In this document: one piece after another, positions 18,525 to 26,916 of the stretch | How the letters are laid out: the number at the start of each line of letters is the position of its first letter | How positions within the stretch are numbered: the stretch's first letter is position 1 | Source of the DNA: Cryomorphaceae bacterium | Lineage (GTDB): Bacteria > Bacteroidota > Bacteroidia > Flavobacteriales > Flavobacteriaceae | NCBI GenBank assembly: GCA_018646865.1 | Contig: JABGTW010000012.1 | Coordinates: 1 to 33,797 of the forward strand | Length of the DNA stretch: 33,797 bases | Direction of reading: 5' to 3' | Position numbers and translations under genes: made by a program | Notes under the pieces: generated by a model | Told to the model about the DNA's origin: nothing | What the model saw: the letters and a program-made list of their open reading frames with translations, nothing else | Database searches by the model: none

Positions 18525-19074
18525 ATTTACCCCCTTACTAATATTTTTATTATTAAATACCTCAATAGTTATGTCACAAAAATATGAGACTCAAGATTAT
18601 GAAATAGTTAATCAAATTGACAATGTTGAAATTAGATATTATCCTAGCGCACCCATGATTAAAGTATCTGCAGATGTGAGCAGAAATAATAATTTTGGTA
18701 AATTATTTAGATATATAACAGGCAACAATGGAAACGATGAAAAAATTGCGATGACAACTCCAGTTTATATGTCAAATGAAAATAGAACTATGGAATTTGT
18801 ACTACCAAAAAAATTTATTTCTAATGAGCTTCCTGTTCCAAATGATAGTGAGGTTGAAGCTTACATATCAGAACCAAAGTATTTTGCTGCAATTAAATAC
18901 TCAGGTTATTCAAATAATAGAAAAGAAAAAGGATATAAAAATCAACTTATTAGAATAATTGAGGAGAGTAAACTTAAAATACTAAGTGATCACTATGTCC
19001 TCTCTTATGATGCTCCTACAAAATTTTACAATAGAAGAAATGAAATTTTAATTCAAGTGAACTATTCTGATTAA
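18511..19074 (+). CDS. exported SOUL-family heme-binding-like protein
   Basis: The 187-residue protein has a signal peptide ending VMSQ. The mature part follows the SOUL/HBP pattern: YETQDYEIVNQIDNVEIRYY, then KIAMTTPVYM near residue 78, MEFVLPKKF near 95, and a C-terminal YDAPTKFYNRRNEI. SOUL proteins bind heme or other tetrapyrroles in some organisms; a bacterial role is not settled. ATGs at 18511 and 18517 are both usable starts; the first overlaps the M20 gene by 14 bases and implies coupled translation. Confidence 0.88.
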   Translation: MTMNKFTPLLIFLLLNTSIVMSQKYETQDYEIVNQIDNVEIRYYPSAPMIKVSADVSRNNNFGKLFRYITGNNGNDEKIAMTTPVYMSNENRTMEFVLPKKFISNELPVPNDSEVEAYISEPKYFAAIKYSGYSNNRKEKGYKNQLIRIIEESKLKILSDHYVLSYDAPTKFYNRRNEILIQVNYSD

Positions 19075-19196
19075 GAATTTCTAAAAATAGTATTTAACTT
19101 TTTATTTATTTCAAAAAATAATCTTCCTCAAAATATCATATTCATAAAAGTCAATTAATTCTTTAAAAAACTAATTTTTAAAAAAGTCTTATGTAA

Positions 19197-19204
19197 TAGA
19201 TTTG
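19197..19204 (+). promoter_or_regulatory. -7 promoter element TAGATTTG before the porin-PII-Amt operon
   Basis: This is a full match to TAnnTTTG. It lies 28 bases before the ATG at 19232 and overlaps the TTG at 19202 that would otherwise extend the porin frame. Transcription would begin near 19210, which argues for the ATG as the true start. No -33 match is seen at the usual spacing. The 157 bases from 19075 to 19231 hold nothing else I can recognise. Confidence 0.5.
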
Positions 19205-19231
19205 AAGCCAATCAATTACAAATCTATATTT

Positions 19232-19900
19232 ATGAATTATTTTAAATCAAAAGTATCTACTTACTTAAGGGTTGTTCTTTTTTCTATTACGGCTCTTATA
19301 TCTTCCAATATTAGTTATTCTCAAGATTTTGGTGCAGACTTAGTTAGTTCTTATGTTTGGAGGGGAACTCAATTTGGTTCTGGCACTCATATTCAACCAT
19401 ATATGACACTTCAGTCTGGGAAATTTGAAGCTGGTCTATGGGGTAGTTTTCCAACATCAGCTCGAGGTGGTGGTAATGAACTTGACGCATACTTAAGCTA
19501 TGATTTTGGACCACTAGCAATAACAGTTACAAACTATACTTTTCCTGGAGAAGGAGGTTCGTATTTTGAAGGAGAAGGATTTTTTCAAGGTGATTATACA
19601 GAAATAAGTGGATCAACATCTATTATAGGAGTTGACTTAATGGCTGGATATTTTACTGAAGTTAAAGCATTATATATTGAGCTTGGGTTTGCAGCGGGTC
19701 CAATTGACATAGCAATTGGTTATGGTGATGATCAAGATGACGCATGGTATGCTAATGGTAGATCAGGATTAGTTAACATATCATTTAGTGGCTCAAAAGA
19801 AATAACAATTTCTGAATCATACTCTTTACCCCTCTTTGGATCATTTATTTTAAATCCAGAGGAAGAAGCTGCATTTTTAGTTTTTGGAATTAGTTTTTAA
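19232..19900 (+). CDS. TorF-type putative outer-membrane porin
   Basis: Read from the ATG at 19232, the protein has about 222 residues. The frame extends 10 codons upstream to a TTG, but a promoter element overlaps that TTG. After the signal peptide (ending SYSQ) comes DFGADLVSSYVWRGTQFG, the hallmark opening of the TorF/TIGR02001 family of small porins. About ten amphipathic beta strands follow, ending in an aromatic C-terminal residue (FGISF) as expected for an outer-membrane barrel. The PII gene follows by 11 bases and the Amt gene after that, so the porin is probably an outer-membrane route for ammonium or a nitrogen compound (inference). Confidence 0.8.
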   Translation: MNYFKSKVSTYLRVVLFSITALISSNISYSQDFGADLVSSYVWRGTQFGSGTHIQPYMTLQSGKFEAGLWGSFPTSARGGGNELDAYLSYDFGPLAITVTNYTFPGEGGSYFEGEGFFQGDYTEISGSTSIIGVDLMAGYFTEVKALYIELGFAAGPIDIAIGYGDDQDDAWYANGRSGLVNISFSGSKEITISESYSLPLFGSFILNPEEEAAFLVFGISF

Positions 19901-19911
19901 ATTTAAATATT

Positions 19912-20250
19912 ATGAAAAAAATAGAAGCAATTATTAGAAAGTCAAAATTTGACGAAGTGGTTAAAGCTCTGCATGATGCAGAGGTATACTTTTTCAGCTA
20001 CTGGGATGTTACAGGAGTTGGAAATGAAAAAATAGGAAAAGTCTATAGGGGCATTTCATATAGCACTAAAGATATTCAACGAAGATATTTATCAATCATT
20101 GTATCAGATTCATTTGTTGACGCTACAATAGATGCCATAATAAAATCTGGAGCTACCGGAAATGTAGGAGATGGTAAAATATTTGTTTTGCCATGTGAAG
20201 AAGCTTACAGGATTAGAACAGGAGAAAAAGGAAATAAATCATTTAATTAA
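19912..20250 (+). CDS. glnK: PII nitrogen regulatory protein (GlnB/GlnK family)
   Basis: The 112-residue length and MKKIEAIIRKSKFDEVVKAL opening are typical of PII. The T-loop carries YRGISY, placing Y50 at the position of the E. coli uridylylated Tyr51; the loop is one residue shorter before it. The C-terminal signature GATGNVGDGKIFVLPCEEAYRIRTGE is intact, so ATP/2-oxoglutarate binding is expected. In the cytosol PII senses energy and nitrogen status and blocks the neighbouring ammonium channel. The Amt gene starts 5 bases downstream, the classic GlnK-Amt pairing. Confidence 0.93.
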   Translation: MKKIEAIIRKSKFDEVVKALHDAEVYFFSYWDVTGVGNEKIGKVYRGISYSTKDIQRRYLSIIVSDSFVDATIDAIIKSGATGNVGDGKIFVLPCEEAYRIRTGEKGNKSFN

Positions 20251-20255
20251 AAAAC

Positions 20256-21482
20256 ATGGAATTATTAACAACTAATAACGTTTGGATGATGCTATGTGCA
20301 GCATTGGTATTCTTTATGCATCTTGGATTTTCATTTTTAGAAATTGGACTTACTAGACAAAAAAATACAATTAATATATTATTTAAAAACTTTTTTATAA
20401 TCACAATGGGTTTAATCGCTTATTGTTTAATTGGCTTTAATCTTATGTATCCGGGAGATTTCAATATTATTGGAAATGGTATTCTTGGGTTTGCTGGAGC
20501 TGGATTAGATTCTGCTACTGCAGCTGACTTAGGATATAATAATGGATACACTTACTGGACAGATTTCTTATTTCAAGGAATGTTTGCTGCTACAGCTGGA
20601 ACAATAATCTCAGGTGCAGTTGCGGAAAGAATTAAAATAAATTCTTTTATGTTAATTGTCTTTATATATATAACAATAGTTTACCCTATTGTTGGATCGT
20701 GGCAATGGGGATCAGGTTTTCTTTCTACTTTAACTGAAAAAGTTGGGTTTTATGATTTTGCTGGTTCAACCTTAGTTCATTCTGTTGGTGGCTGGGCAGC
20801 ATTAATTATAATCTCTTTGTTAGGGGCTAGAAAAGATAAGTTTGACAGTTCTGGAAACCCAGTTGCAATTCCTGGTTCAAATATTCCTTTATCTGCAGCT
20901 GGAGTTCTTATTCTTTGGTTAGGTTGGTTTGGTTTTAATGGTGGATCTGTATTGTCTGCTGACCCAGCTAATACTTCCTTGGTCTTAGTTACTACTTGTC
21001 TTGCAGCTGCAGCTGGAGGAATAGGTGCTTCATTATTATCAACATTACTATATAAAAATCTTGATATAACAATGTTTATGAATGGAATTTTGGGTGGTCT
21101 TGTAGGAATTACAGCAGGTGCTGATCAAATGGGACCAACAGAGGCGATAATCATTGGTTCAATTGGAGGTGTAATTGTAGTTCTTGGTGTTGCTTTTCTT
21201 GATAAGTGTAAACTTGATGATCCTGTTGGAGCTATTCCTGTTCATTTATTTGCAGGTATTTGGGGAACATTGGCTGTCGGTATTTTTGGTGCCTCTGCAG
21301 GTTTTAGTCAATTTATGGTGCAACTTGCAAGTGTGGGAATTGTTGGTCTTTTCTGTGTGATATGTACATTAATAATAACCTTAATTGTCAAATCAGTTAT
21401 TGGTCTTAGAGTTTCTGAACAAGAAGAAGAACAAGGTTTAGATTTAGCAGAACACGGAACAAAAGCATATTTTTCATCTTAA
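20256..21482 (+). CDS. amt: ammonium transporter
   Basis: The 408-residue protein has about eleven transmembrane helices and the Amt signature segments. The twin pore histidines are H175 (STLVHSVGGWAAL) and H330 (AIPVHLFAGIWG). The phenylalanine gate region QGMFAATA (107-114) and the GWFGFNGGS segment (223-231) are present. The cytosolic tail ends EEEEQGLDLAEHGTKAYFSS-like and could contact PII. It is the last gene of the porin-PII-Amt operon, closed by a hairpin terminator 30 bases downstream. Confidence 0.95.
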   Translation: MELLTTNNVWMMLCAALVFFMHLGFSFLEIGLTRQKNTINILFKNFFIITMGLIAYCLIGFNLMYPGDFNIIGNGILGFAGAGLDSATAADLGYNNGYTYWTDFLFQGMFAATAGTIISGAVAERIKINSFMLIVFIYITIVYPIVGSWQWGSGFLSTLTEKVGFYDFAGSTLVHSVGGWAALIIISLLGARKDKFDSSGNPVAIPGSNIPLSAAGVLILWLGWFGFNGGSVLSADPANTSLVLVTTCLAAAAGGIGASLLSTLLYKNLDITMFMNGILGGLVGITAGADQMGPTEAIIIGSIGGVIVVLGVAFLDKCKLDDPVGAIPVHLFAGIWGTLAVGIFGASAGFSQFMVQLASVGIVGLFCVICTLIITLIVKSVIGLRVSEQEEEQGLDLAEHGTKAYFSS

Positions 21483-21512
21483 TAAACTAATATCTTATAT
21501 TATTTTCAATTT

Positions 21513-21540
21513 AAAAGGGGGTCACATGATCTCCTTTTTT
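21513..21540 (+). terminator. rho-independent terminator after amt
   Basis: An 11-bp stem (AAAAGGGGGTC paired with GATCTCCTTTT, including two G-T pairs) encloses the loop ACAT and ends in a run of six T. It lies 30 bases after the Amt stop and ends the porin-PII-Amt transcript. Confidence 0.75.
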
Positions 21541-21573
21541 GGTTTAATTATAATATATTAGATTTTTAAAATT

Positions 21574-22701
21574 ATGAAAAAAATTATAGTATTAGGATCG
21601 GGGCTTGTAGGCAGTGTTATGGCTAATGATCTCGCAAAAAATTACGAGGTTACATCTGTAGATATTTCATCTCAAAATCTAGATAAATTAAAATCAAAAA
21701 AAATAGATAAACTTTGTAAAGACGTTTCAAATAAAGATGTTTTAGAAAATTTAATTAAGGATTTTGATTTAGTTATTGGAGCTCTTCCAGGTTTTATGGG
21801 ATATAACATAATGAAAAGAGTTATTGAAGCAAAAAAAAATATTGTAGATATTTCTTTTTATCCTGAAGATCCTTTTAAGCTAGACAAAATAGCGAAAGAA
21901 AATAATGTTGTTGCTGTGATGGATTGCGGCGTGGCGCCTGGAATGGGAAATATTATTTTTGGTCATCACAACAAAACAATGAAAATTACTAACTATGAGT
22001 GTCTAGTTGGTGGATTACCTAAAAAAAGAGAATGGCCATTTGAATATCAAGCCGTTTTTTCTCCGATAGATGTTATAGAAGAATATATTCGACCTGCAAG
22101 GTATGTACAGAACTCTAAGCTTGTAATAAAAGAAGCTTTGTCAGAGACAGAACTTGTTGACTTTAAAAATATAGGAACATTAGAAAGCTGGAATTCTGAT
22201 GGATTAAGAACATTAATTAAAACAATGAGTCATGTTCCTAATATGATTGAAAAAACTCTAAGATATCCTGGATGTGTAGAGTATTTAAAAGTGTTAAGAG
22301 CCTGCGGATATTTTTCTTACAAACCAGTAGAAATAAATGGAAATAAAATTAGACCAATTGATTTAACATCAAAACTATTGTTTCCTATGTGGGAAATGAA
22401 AGAAGGAGATCAGGATTATACAGTTATGAGAATTAAAATTTCAGGTGATGAAAACGGAAAGCAGGTCTGTTACACGTATAATTTATTGGATAAGTATCAA
22501 GATAAAACAATTTCAATGGCTAGAACAACAGGGTTTACTTGTACTGCTGTTGCTAATTTAGTTATTGAAGGAAAGTATGACAAAAAGGGCGTATCTCCAC
22601 CTGAATTTTTAGGTGAGCACTTCAATGAGGTTAATAAATATTTGGAAGATAGAAATGTAATTTATAATGTCAGGAAAAAAGAGTTAAAAATAAATCATTA
22701 A
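21574..22701 (+). CDS. saccharopine/lysine dehydrogenase-like NAD(P) enzyme
   Basis: The 375-residue protein starts with a Rossmann fold (LGSGLVGSVMA, glycines 8, 10 and 13). A saccharopine dehydrogenase C-terminal-type domain follows, with the landmark DCGVAPGMGNI near residue 118 and RTTGFTCTAVANL near 314. The DxGVAPG motif and the length are those of the L-lysine 6-dehydrogenase / Lys9-like reductase group (about 380 residues). These enzymes make or consume 2-aminoadipate semialdehyde. Exact substrate is uncertain; carboxynorspermidine-type enzymes are a less likely alternative. It stands alone between the amt terminator and the SGNH gene. Confidence 0.8.
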   Translation: MKKIIVLGSGLVGSVMANDLAKNYEVTSVDISSQNLDKLKSKKIDKLCKDVSNKDVLENLIKDFDLVIGALPGFMGYNIMKRVIEAKKNIVDISFYPEDPFKLDKIAKENNVVAVMDCGVAPGMGNIIFGHHNKTMKITNYECLVGGLPKKREWPFEYQAVFSPIDVIEEYIRPARYVQNSKLVIKEALSETELVDFKNIGTLESWNSDGLRTLIKTMSHVPNMIEKTLRYPGCVEYLKVLRACGYFSYKPVEINGNKIRPIDLTSKLLFPMWEMKEGDQDYTVMRIKISGDENGKQVCYTYNLLDKYQDKTISMARTTGFTCTAVANLVIEGKYDKKGVSPPEFLGEHFNEVNKYLEDRNVIYNVRKKELKINH

Positions 22702-22772
22702 TGCTATTAAGCAGTAAAATTGCAGTATTGTCAGCTTAATTAAGAAAAATATTATTTATAAATTCATCAAAA

Positions 22773-23495
22773 ATGAAAAAAACATACTTACTATTAATTT
22801 TTATTCTAATGTCAGCTTGTACTAATCCAACAAAGGTTGTTTTTTTAGGGGATTCAATCACTGAAGCTGGTATTTATGATAAGGAAGTTGCTATTCCCAT
22901 GGGTGATACTTTAATTTATCCTCAACACACTGGTTTTATAACTCTACTAAAAGAAAATGTTGGAGATAACATGGAATTAATTGGAAAAGGTATTAGCGGT
23001 GATAAAGTGTCAGATCTACTAACTAGATATAAAGAAGATGTTATAGAATTAAATCCTGAGCTTGTTTTCATATATATTGGGATTAACGATGTATGGCATA
23101 AATATGATTTTGGTACTGGTTCAGATATTGATCTATATGAGAGGGGGTTGAAAAAAATTATTGCTGATATTAAAAATCAAGGTGCTAAAATAGTTTTATG
23201 TACACCAACTGTTATAGGTGAAAGTTCTGGAGAGTTTGTTCTAGGTAATCAATTCAAAGATTTTGAAACAATGGAAAAGATGAATGCAGACTTAAATGAT
23301 TTTTCAGATGTAGTTAGGAAACTCTCTTCCGAATTTAATACTGGTTTGCTTGACTTAAGAGAAATTTTTATGAATTATATTTCAGATAATAATCCAAATA
23401 ACGAAGCTGCTGGTATTTTAACTTATGATGGTGTTCATTTAAACGACCAAGGGAATAAAGTTATTGCAGACGAAATGATAAAATTTATAAATTAA
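22773..23495 (+). CDS. SGNH/GDSL hydrolase, lipoprotein
   Basis: The 240-residue protein is a predicted lipoprotein (lipobox LMSAC). All SGNH blocks are visible: VVFLGDSITEAG (block I with the catalytic Ser), the GKGISGDKVSDL segment (block II Gly), IYIGINDVW (block III Asn), and YDGVHLNDQGN (block V Asp-x2-His). Such enzymes are esterases, often removing acetyl groups from polysaccharides. It has no close partner; the gene converges on the DUF1643 gene with a one-base gap. Confidence 0.88.
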   Translation: MKKTYLLLIFILMSACTNPTKVVFLGDSITEAGIYDKEVAIPMGDTLIYPQHTGFITLLKENVGDNMELIGKGISGDKVSDLLTRYKEDVIELNPELVFIYIGINDVWHKYDFGTGSDIDLYERGLKKIIADIKNQGAKIVLCTPTVIGESSGEFVLGNQFKDFETMEKMNADLNDFSDVVRKLSSEFNTGLLDLREIFMNYISDNNPNNEAAGILTYDGVHLNDQGNKVIADEMIKFIN

Positions 23496-23496
23496 A

Positions 23497-23973
23497 TTAT
23501 CTAAAATTTATAAATTTAGAATTAGATGGAAGATAAAGAGGATGTTTTGGTGATCCATTAAAATTTTTACCAAAACACTTAGGTTTAGATATTATTATTT
23601 TTAATTCATCTGGCTCTTTTATTGAATTTCCCCAGGCATAAACTACCACATCAACTTTCATAGCTAAATCCTTCAATGTATTTAAATTTTGCTTTGTTAA
23701 ACCAATACTCATGTCAAGTATTTTAGAATATGGCGTTATATAGGTGAAGAGGTTTGCTACAAAAAAACCTCCATAATTAAATTCTCTTGTAAAGCTTAAT
23801 AATCTTCTTATTGTAGGATCATCAATGTTTTCATCAGCAATTGAAGGGTTTAGCATTATGTATAATATCTGAGGTTTATTTAAATCCCAGTGTCTAGATA
23901 ATTTATATCGATGTTTTTTATCTTTACTGAATTTGGCTTTTCTTAAGATATTATTTTTGATACTTAAGACCAT
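23497..23973 (-). CDS. DUF1643 protein
   Basis: From the ATG at 23973 the protein has 158 residues; an upstream TTG at 24006 would add 11. I prefer the ATG because DUF1643 proteins begin close to the FSKDKKHRYKLSRHW segment. Family landmarks are LYIMLNPSIADENIDDPTIRR and YGGFFVANLF, followed by VVVYAWGN. The fold is related to nucleic-acid-binding or uracil-DNA-glycosylase-like domains and the function is unknown. Its start overlaps the end of the GH3 gene by 23 bases, so translation is probably coupled. Confidence 0.85.
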   Translation of the reverse strand: MVLSIKNNILRKAKFSKDKKHRYKLSRHWDLNKPQILYIMLNPSIADENIDDPTIRRLLSFTREFNYGGFFVANLFTYITPYSKILDMSIGLTKQNLNTLKDLAMKVDVVVYAWGNSIKEPDELKIIISKPKCFGKNFNGSPKHPLYLPSNSKFINFR

Positions 23974-25804
23974 GTCCAAATTTAAATAATGGATTTGCGG
24001 AATCAAAAGGTAAATCTTCTAACTGAATATTGACAGTCTCCATAGAGGAGGGTAAATCAAATGGTAGTTTACCAGAAGGCTTGAACTTTCCATAAAGTAA
24101 ATCTTTTATTATAGTATCATTTGAACCAAAATCTGCGATTATAGAAATAGCATGAGACTCAAGTTCAGTCAAGATTGCAGGTCTACTTAGATTAATGACT
24201 ATTATTGAAGGTTTTTCTTTCATTATTGAAATATACTCTTCAATTTCTTTATTGGTAAAATTTAATGGTCCTCCACCTAAAAGCAATTCAAACATATATT
24301 CATATTCAAATCTTCCATTAGGTGAATTAATCTTTATTACATTTATATCTGCGTCATCATAATTGTGTATATTATTTTTTGATAAAAAATCTTCATTGAA
24401 TCCATGATAGAAAACCTTTGAACTTTCACTTAACGGTAGTACGTTTTCATGATTTTTCAGTAAAGTCAAAGATTTTTTTTGAGCTTCAATTCCTTTAGCT
24501 CTATTAATCTCATTGTCAAATATTTCAAGTTGCTTTGAATCTAGAAATGGATTATCAAATAATCCAAGTTGAAACTTTTGCTTCATGATTCTTGAAACTG
24601 ACTCATCAATCCTACTTTCCATTATCTGACCTGATTCAATTAATTTTACAAGTTCATTTGTTAAATTTTCGCCTCCTATTAAATCTACTCCTGACATTAC
24701 TACTTTTTCTAAACGTTCGGAAATATTTAAATTTTCAACTCCATAAGCACTAGCTGGCTTAACAACTTTTCCGTCTGGTAAAATAATGTCAGAAATAATA
24801 GCCCAATCTGTACATATTATTCCATCAAATGCATATTTACCTCTAAGTAATCCAAGTAATAATTCACTATTATAACCTGCTCCAACTTCTTCTTTTGTGA
24901 TTCCAATTGGAAGACTGTAATATGTCATAATTGACGATACTCCTATTTCTATTGCTTCTTCAAAAGGCTTAATATGATATTCAAAATTTCCTCCTCTATA
25001 GGATTGAATCCCTGGTGGAAAATGACTATCCTTTCCACCGTCAAGTGCACCACTTCCAGGGAAATGTTTGACCATTGATGCGACAGATTCATCATTTAAT
25101 ATATCTCCTTGCAATCCTGTTATATATGATTTAGTTAAAGATGAGACTAGTTCAGAATCTTCTCCAAAAGTACCATTTATTCTTCCCCATCTTGGTTCAG
25201 TTGAAACATCTGCCATTGGACCAAGTGCAAGAGTAACCCCTATTGCCCTATATTCCTTTCTTACAATTTCAGCATATTCTTTTACTAAAGAAAGGTCTCT
25301 TGTAGCAGCTAGTCCAAGAGATGATGGCCAAGAAGAGAAAAAAGGTGTAAAAGCATAAGGTCCTATTGTATTTGGAACACCGTGCCTTGGATCTGAAGCT
25401 ATAGTAATTGGTATTCCTAATCTTGAATTTTCTCCAACCTTTTGAATCATATTTCCCCATTTTAACATATTCTCTTTTGTAACTACATTAAAAATATTGA
25501 AATGATTCATATTTAATTCATTCAACATTGTTGACATTTTTGGAACAGCTGCACTAAAAAAATTTCCTTCAACAGGCGATTCAACCATTTCTCCATTCTC
25601 TCCCACAAAAGCAATATGTATAAACATCGAGCCAGCTTTTTCTCTTAGGGTCATTTTAGAAATCAAATCACTAACTCTATCATCAATAGATTGAGTTTTA
25701 TCTTCATAAACATCAAGTTTTCCATTTTTGTTTAAATCACGATATTCTTGATTGTTACATGATAAAATTGGAAAGAATAGTAAAAGGCATATTATTTTTT
25801 TCAC
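23951..25804 (-). CDS. glycoside hydrolase family 3 lipoprotein
   Basis: The 617-residue protein starts with GTG (25804) and has a lipobox at C16 (ILSC). An EF-hand-like calcium loop follows at once: D23-L-N25-K-N27-G-K-L-D31-V-Y-E34. The GH3 catalytic barrel shows DPRHGVPN (138-145), the KHFPGSG motif (246-252) and the nucleophile D333 in GIICTDW. The C-terminal GH3 domain runs from about residue 440. It should cleave beta-linked glucosides or related glycans at the cell surface; specificity is not readable. The DUF1643 gene overlaps its 3' end. Confidence 0.92.
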   Translation of the reverse strand: MKKIICLLLFFPILSCNNQEYRDLNKNGKLDVYEDKTQSIDDRVSDLISKMTLREKAGSMFIHIAFVGENGEMVESPVEGNFFSAAVPKMSTMLNELNMNHFNIFNVVTKENMLKWGNMIQKVGENSRLGIPITIASDPRHGVPNTIGPYAFTPFFSSWPSSLGLAATRDLSLVKEYAEIVRKEYRAIGVTLALGPMADVSTEPRWGRINGTFGEDSELVSSLTKSYITGLQGDILNDESVASMVKHFPGSGALDGGKDSHFPPGIQSYRGGNFEYHIKPFEEAIEIGVSSIMTYYSLPIGITKEEVGAGYNSELLLGLLRGKYAFDGIICTDWAIISDIILPDGKVVKPASAYGVENLNISERLEKVVMSGVDLIGGENLTNELVKLIESGQIMESRIDESVSRIMKQKFQLGLFDNPFLDSKQLEIFDNEINRAKGIEAQKKSLTLLKNHENVLPLSESSKVFYHGFNEDFLSKNNIHNYDDADINVIKINSPNGRFEYEYMFELLLGGGPLNFTNKEIEEYISIMKEKPSIIVINLSRPAILTELESHAISIIADFGSNDTIIKDLLYGKFKPSGKLPFDLPSSMETVNIQLEDLPFDSANPLFKFGHGLKYQK

Positions 25805-25934
25805 ATTTAAATATACCTATAAATATCTATAATTGTTTTGAAGATACCATTGTGGCAAAAGATTTTTTATCTGGATGAACTATAATTACTAAATTATTCA
25901 ATGCTAGAAGTTAAAATTAGTCGGTAAAATTAAA

Positions 25935-25942
25935 TAAATTTG
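25935..25942 (+). promoter_or_regulatory. candidate -7 element for the YpdA-like gene
   Basis: TAAATTTG fits TAnnTTTG and lies 14 bases before the ATG at 25957. There is no -33 match and the leader would be short, so support is modest. The remaining 130 bases of this divergent intergenic region hold nothing else clear. Confidence 0.35.
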
Positions 25943-25956
25943 CTCATATTTAAATT

Positions 25957-26916
25957 ATGAAAGATTTAATAATTATTGGTGCAGGACCAATTGGATTATC
26001 CTGTGGGATTGAAGCAAAAAAAAATAATCTTGAATATCTTATTATAGATAAAGGAATGCTTGTAAATTCTATTTTTAATTATCCAACCAATACAACTTTC
26101 TTTTCGACTTCTGATAAACTTGAGATTGGAGATATCCCTTTTATTTCTCATAATGTAAAACCAACAAGAACTGAAGCTTTGGAATACTATAGAAGAGTCT
26201 CTAATAGTTGGAAATTAAACTTAAGCCTCTATAATGAAGTATTAAAAATTAAAAATGAAAATGATTATTTTTCAATAACTACTCAAAACGGAAAGTTTGA
26301 ATCAAGAAATATTGTTATTTGTACAGGGTTCTATGATATTCCATATTTATTAAATATTCCTGGAGAAAATCTAGATAAAGTTCTGCATTATTATAATGAA
26401 TCACATCCTTATTATCAAATGGATATAGCAATTGTTGGTGCTGGTAATTCTGCTGTAGATGTTGCTCTTGACACATATAGAAAAGGTGCAAAAAGCGTTA
26501 CTATGGTTATACGAGAAAATGAAGTCGGAGAAAATATAAAGTATTGGGTCAAACCTGACATTATGAATAGAATAAACAACAAAGAAATACAAGCTTATTT
26601 TAATTCAGAAATTACTGAGATAAAAGAGAGAAACATAACCGTTAAAACTCCAGAAAAAAGTTTAGAGTTAAAAAATGATTTTGTGCTTGCAATGACAGGA
26701 TACCAACCAAACTATAATTTATTAGAGAATCTAAATGTAAAAATCCTAGATGATGAATTTAAAACTCCTTCTTATAATGAAAAAACAATGAAAACAAATA
26801 TAGAGGGTGTGTTTTTAGCTGGAGTTATCTGTGGAGGGCTTAAGACCAACGAATGGTTTATTGAAAACTCTCGTGAACATTCAAAAAAAATTATATCTCA
26901 AATAATTAAAGACTAG
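25957..26916 (+). CDS. ypdA: YpdA-family thiol-disulfide/bacillithiol reductase-like flavoprotein
   Basis: The 319-residue protein has two Rossmann motifs: G8-A-G-P-I-G13 for FAD and G161-A-G-N-S-A166 for NADPH. The segment NYPTNTTFFSTSDKLEIGDIPF (about 41-62) is diagnostic of YpdA/Bdr. In Firmicutes this enzyme reduces bacillithiol disulfide. The active cysteine reported there lies within the GGGPCG motif; here the position is Ile12, and a cysteine (C16) sits four residues on. The change looks like a feature of the Bacteroidota branch, so the exact chemistry may differ. It overlaps the convergent amidohydrolase by 11 bases. Confidence 0.85.
   Translation: MKDLIIIGAGPIGLSCGIEAKKNNLEYLIIDKGMLVNSIFNYPTNTTFFSTSDKLEIGDIPFISHNVKPTRTEALEYYRRVSNSWKLNLSLYNEVLKIKNENDYFSITTQNGKFESRNIVICTGFYDIPYLLNIPGENLDKVLHYYNESHPYYQMDIAIVGAGNSAVDVALDTYRKGAKSVTMVIRENEVGENIKYWVKPDIMNRINNKEIQAYFNSEITEIKERNITVKTPEKSLELKNDFVLAMTGYQPNYNLLENLNVKILDDEFKTPSYNEKTMKTNIEGVFLAGVICGGLKTNEWFIENSREHSKKIISQIIKD

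Noticed and set aside
19202-19231. TTG-initiated extension of the porin
   Set aside because: A TAnnTTTG promoter element overlaps the TTG, and the signal peptide is complete from the ATG at 19232.
21538-21566. Promoter with TTTG and TAGATTTT before the dehydrogenase at 21574
   Set aside because: The -33 part overlaps the terminator's T-run, the -7 part has a mismatch, and transcription would begin at the start codon itself.
22706-22740. Inverted repeat ATTAAGC/GCTTAAT before the SGNH hydrolase gene
   Set aside because: The 7-bp arms are AT-rich with a 21-base loop and no T-run, which is within what chance gives in this composition.
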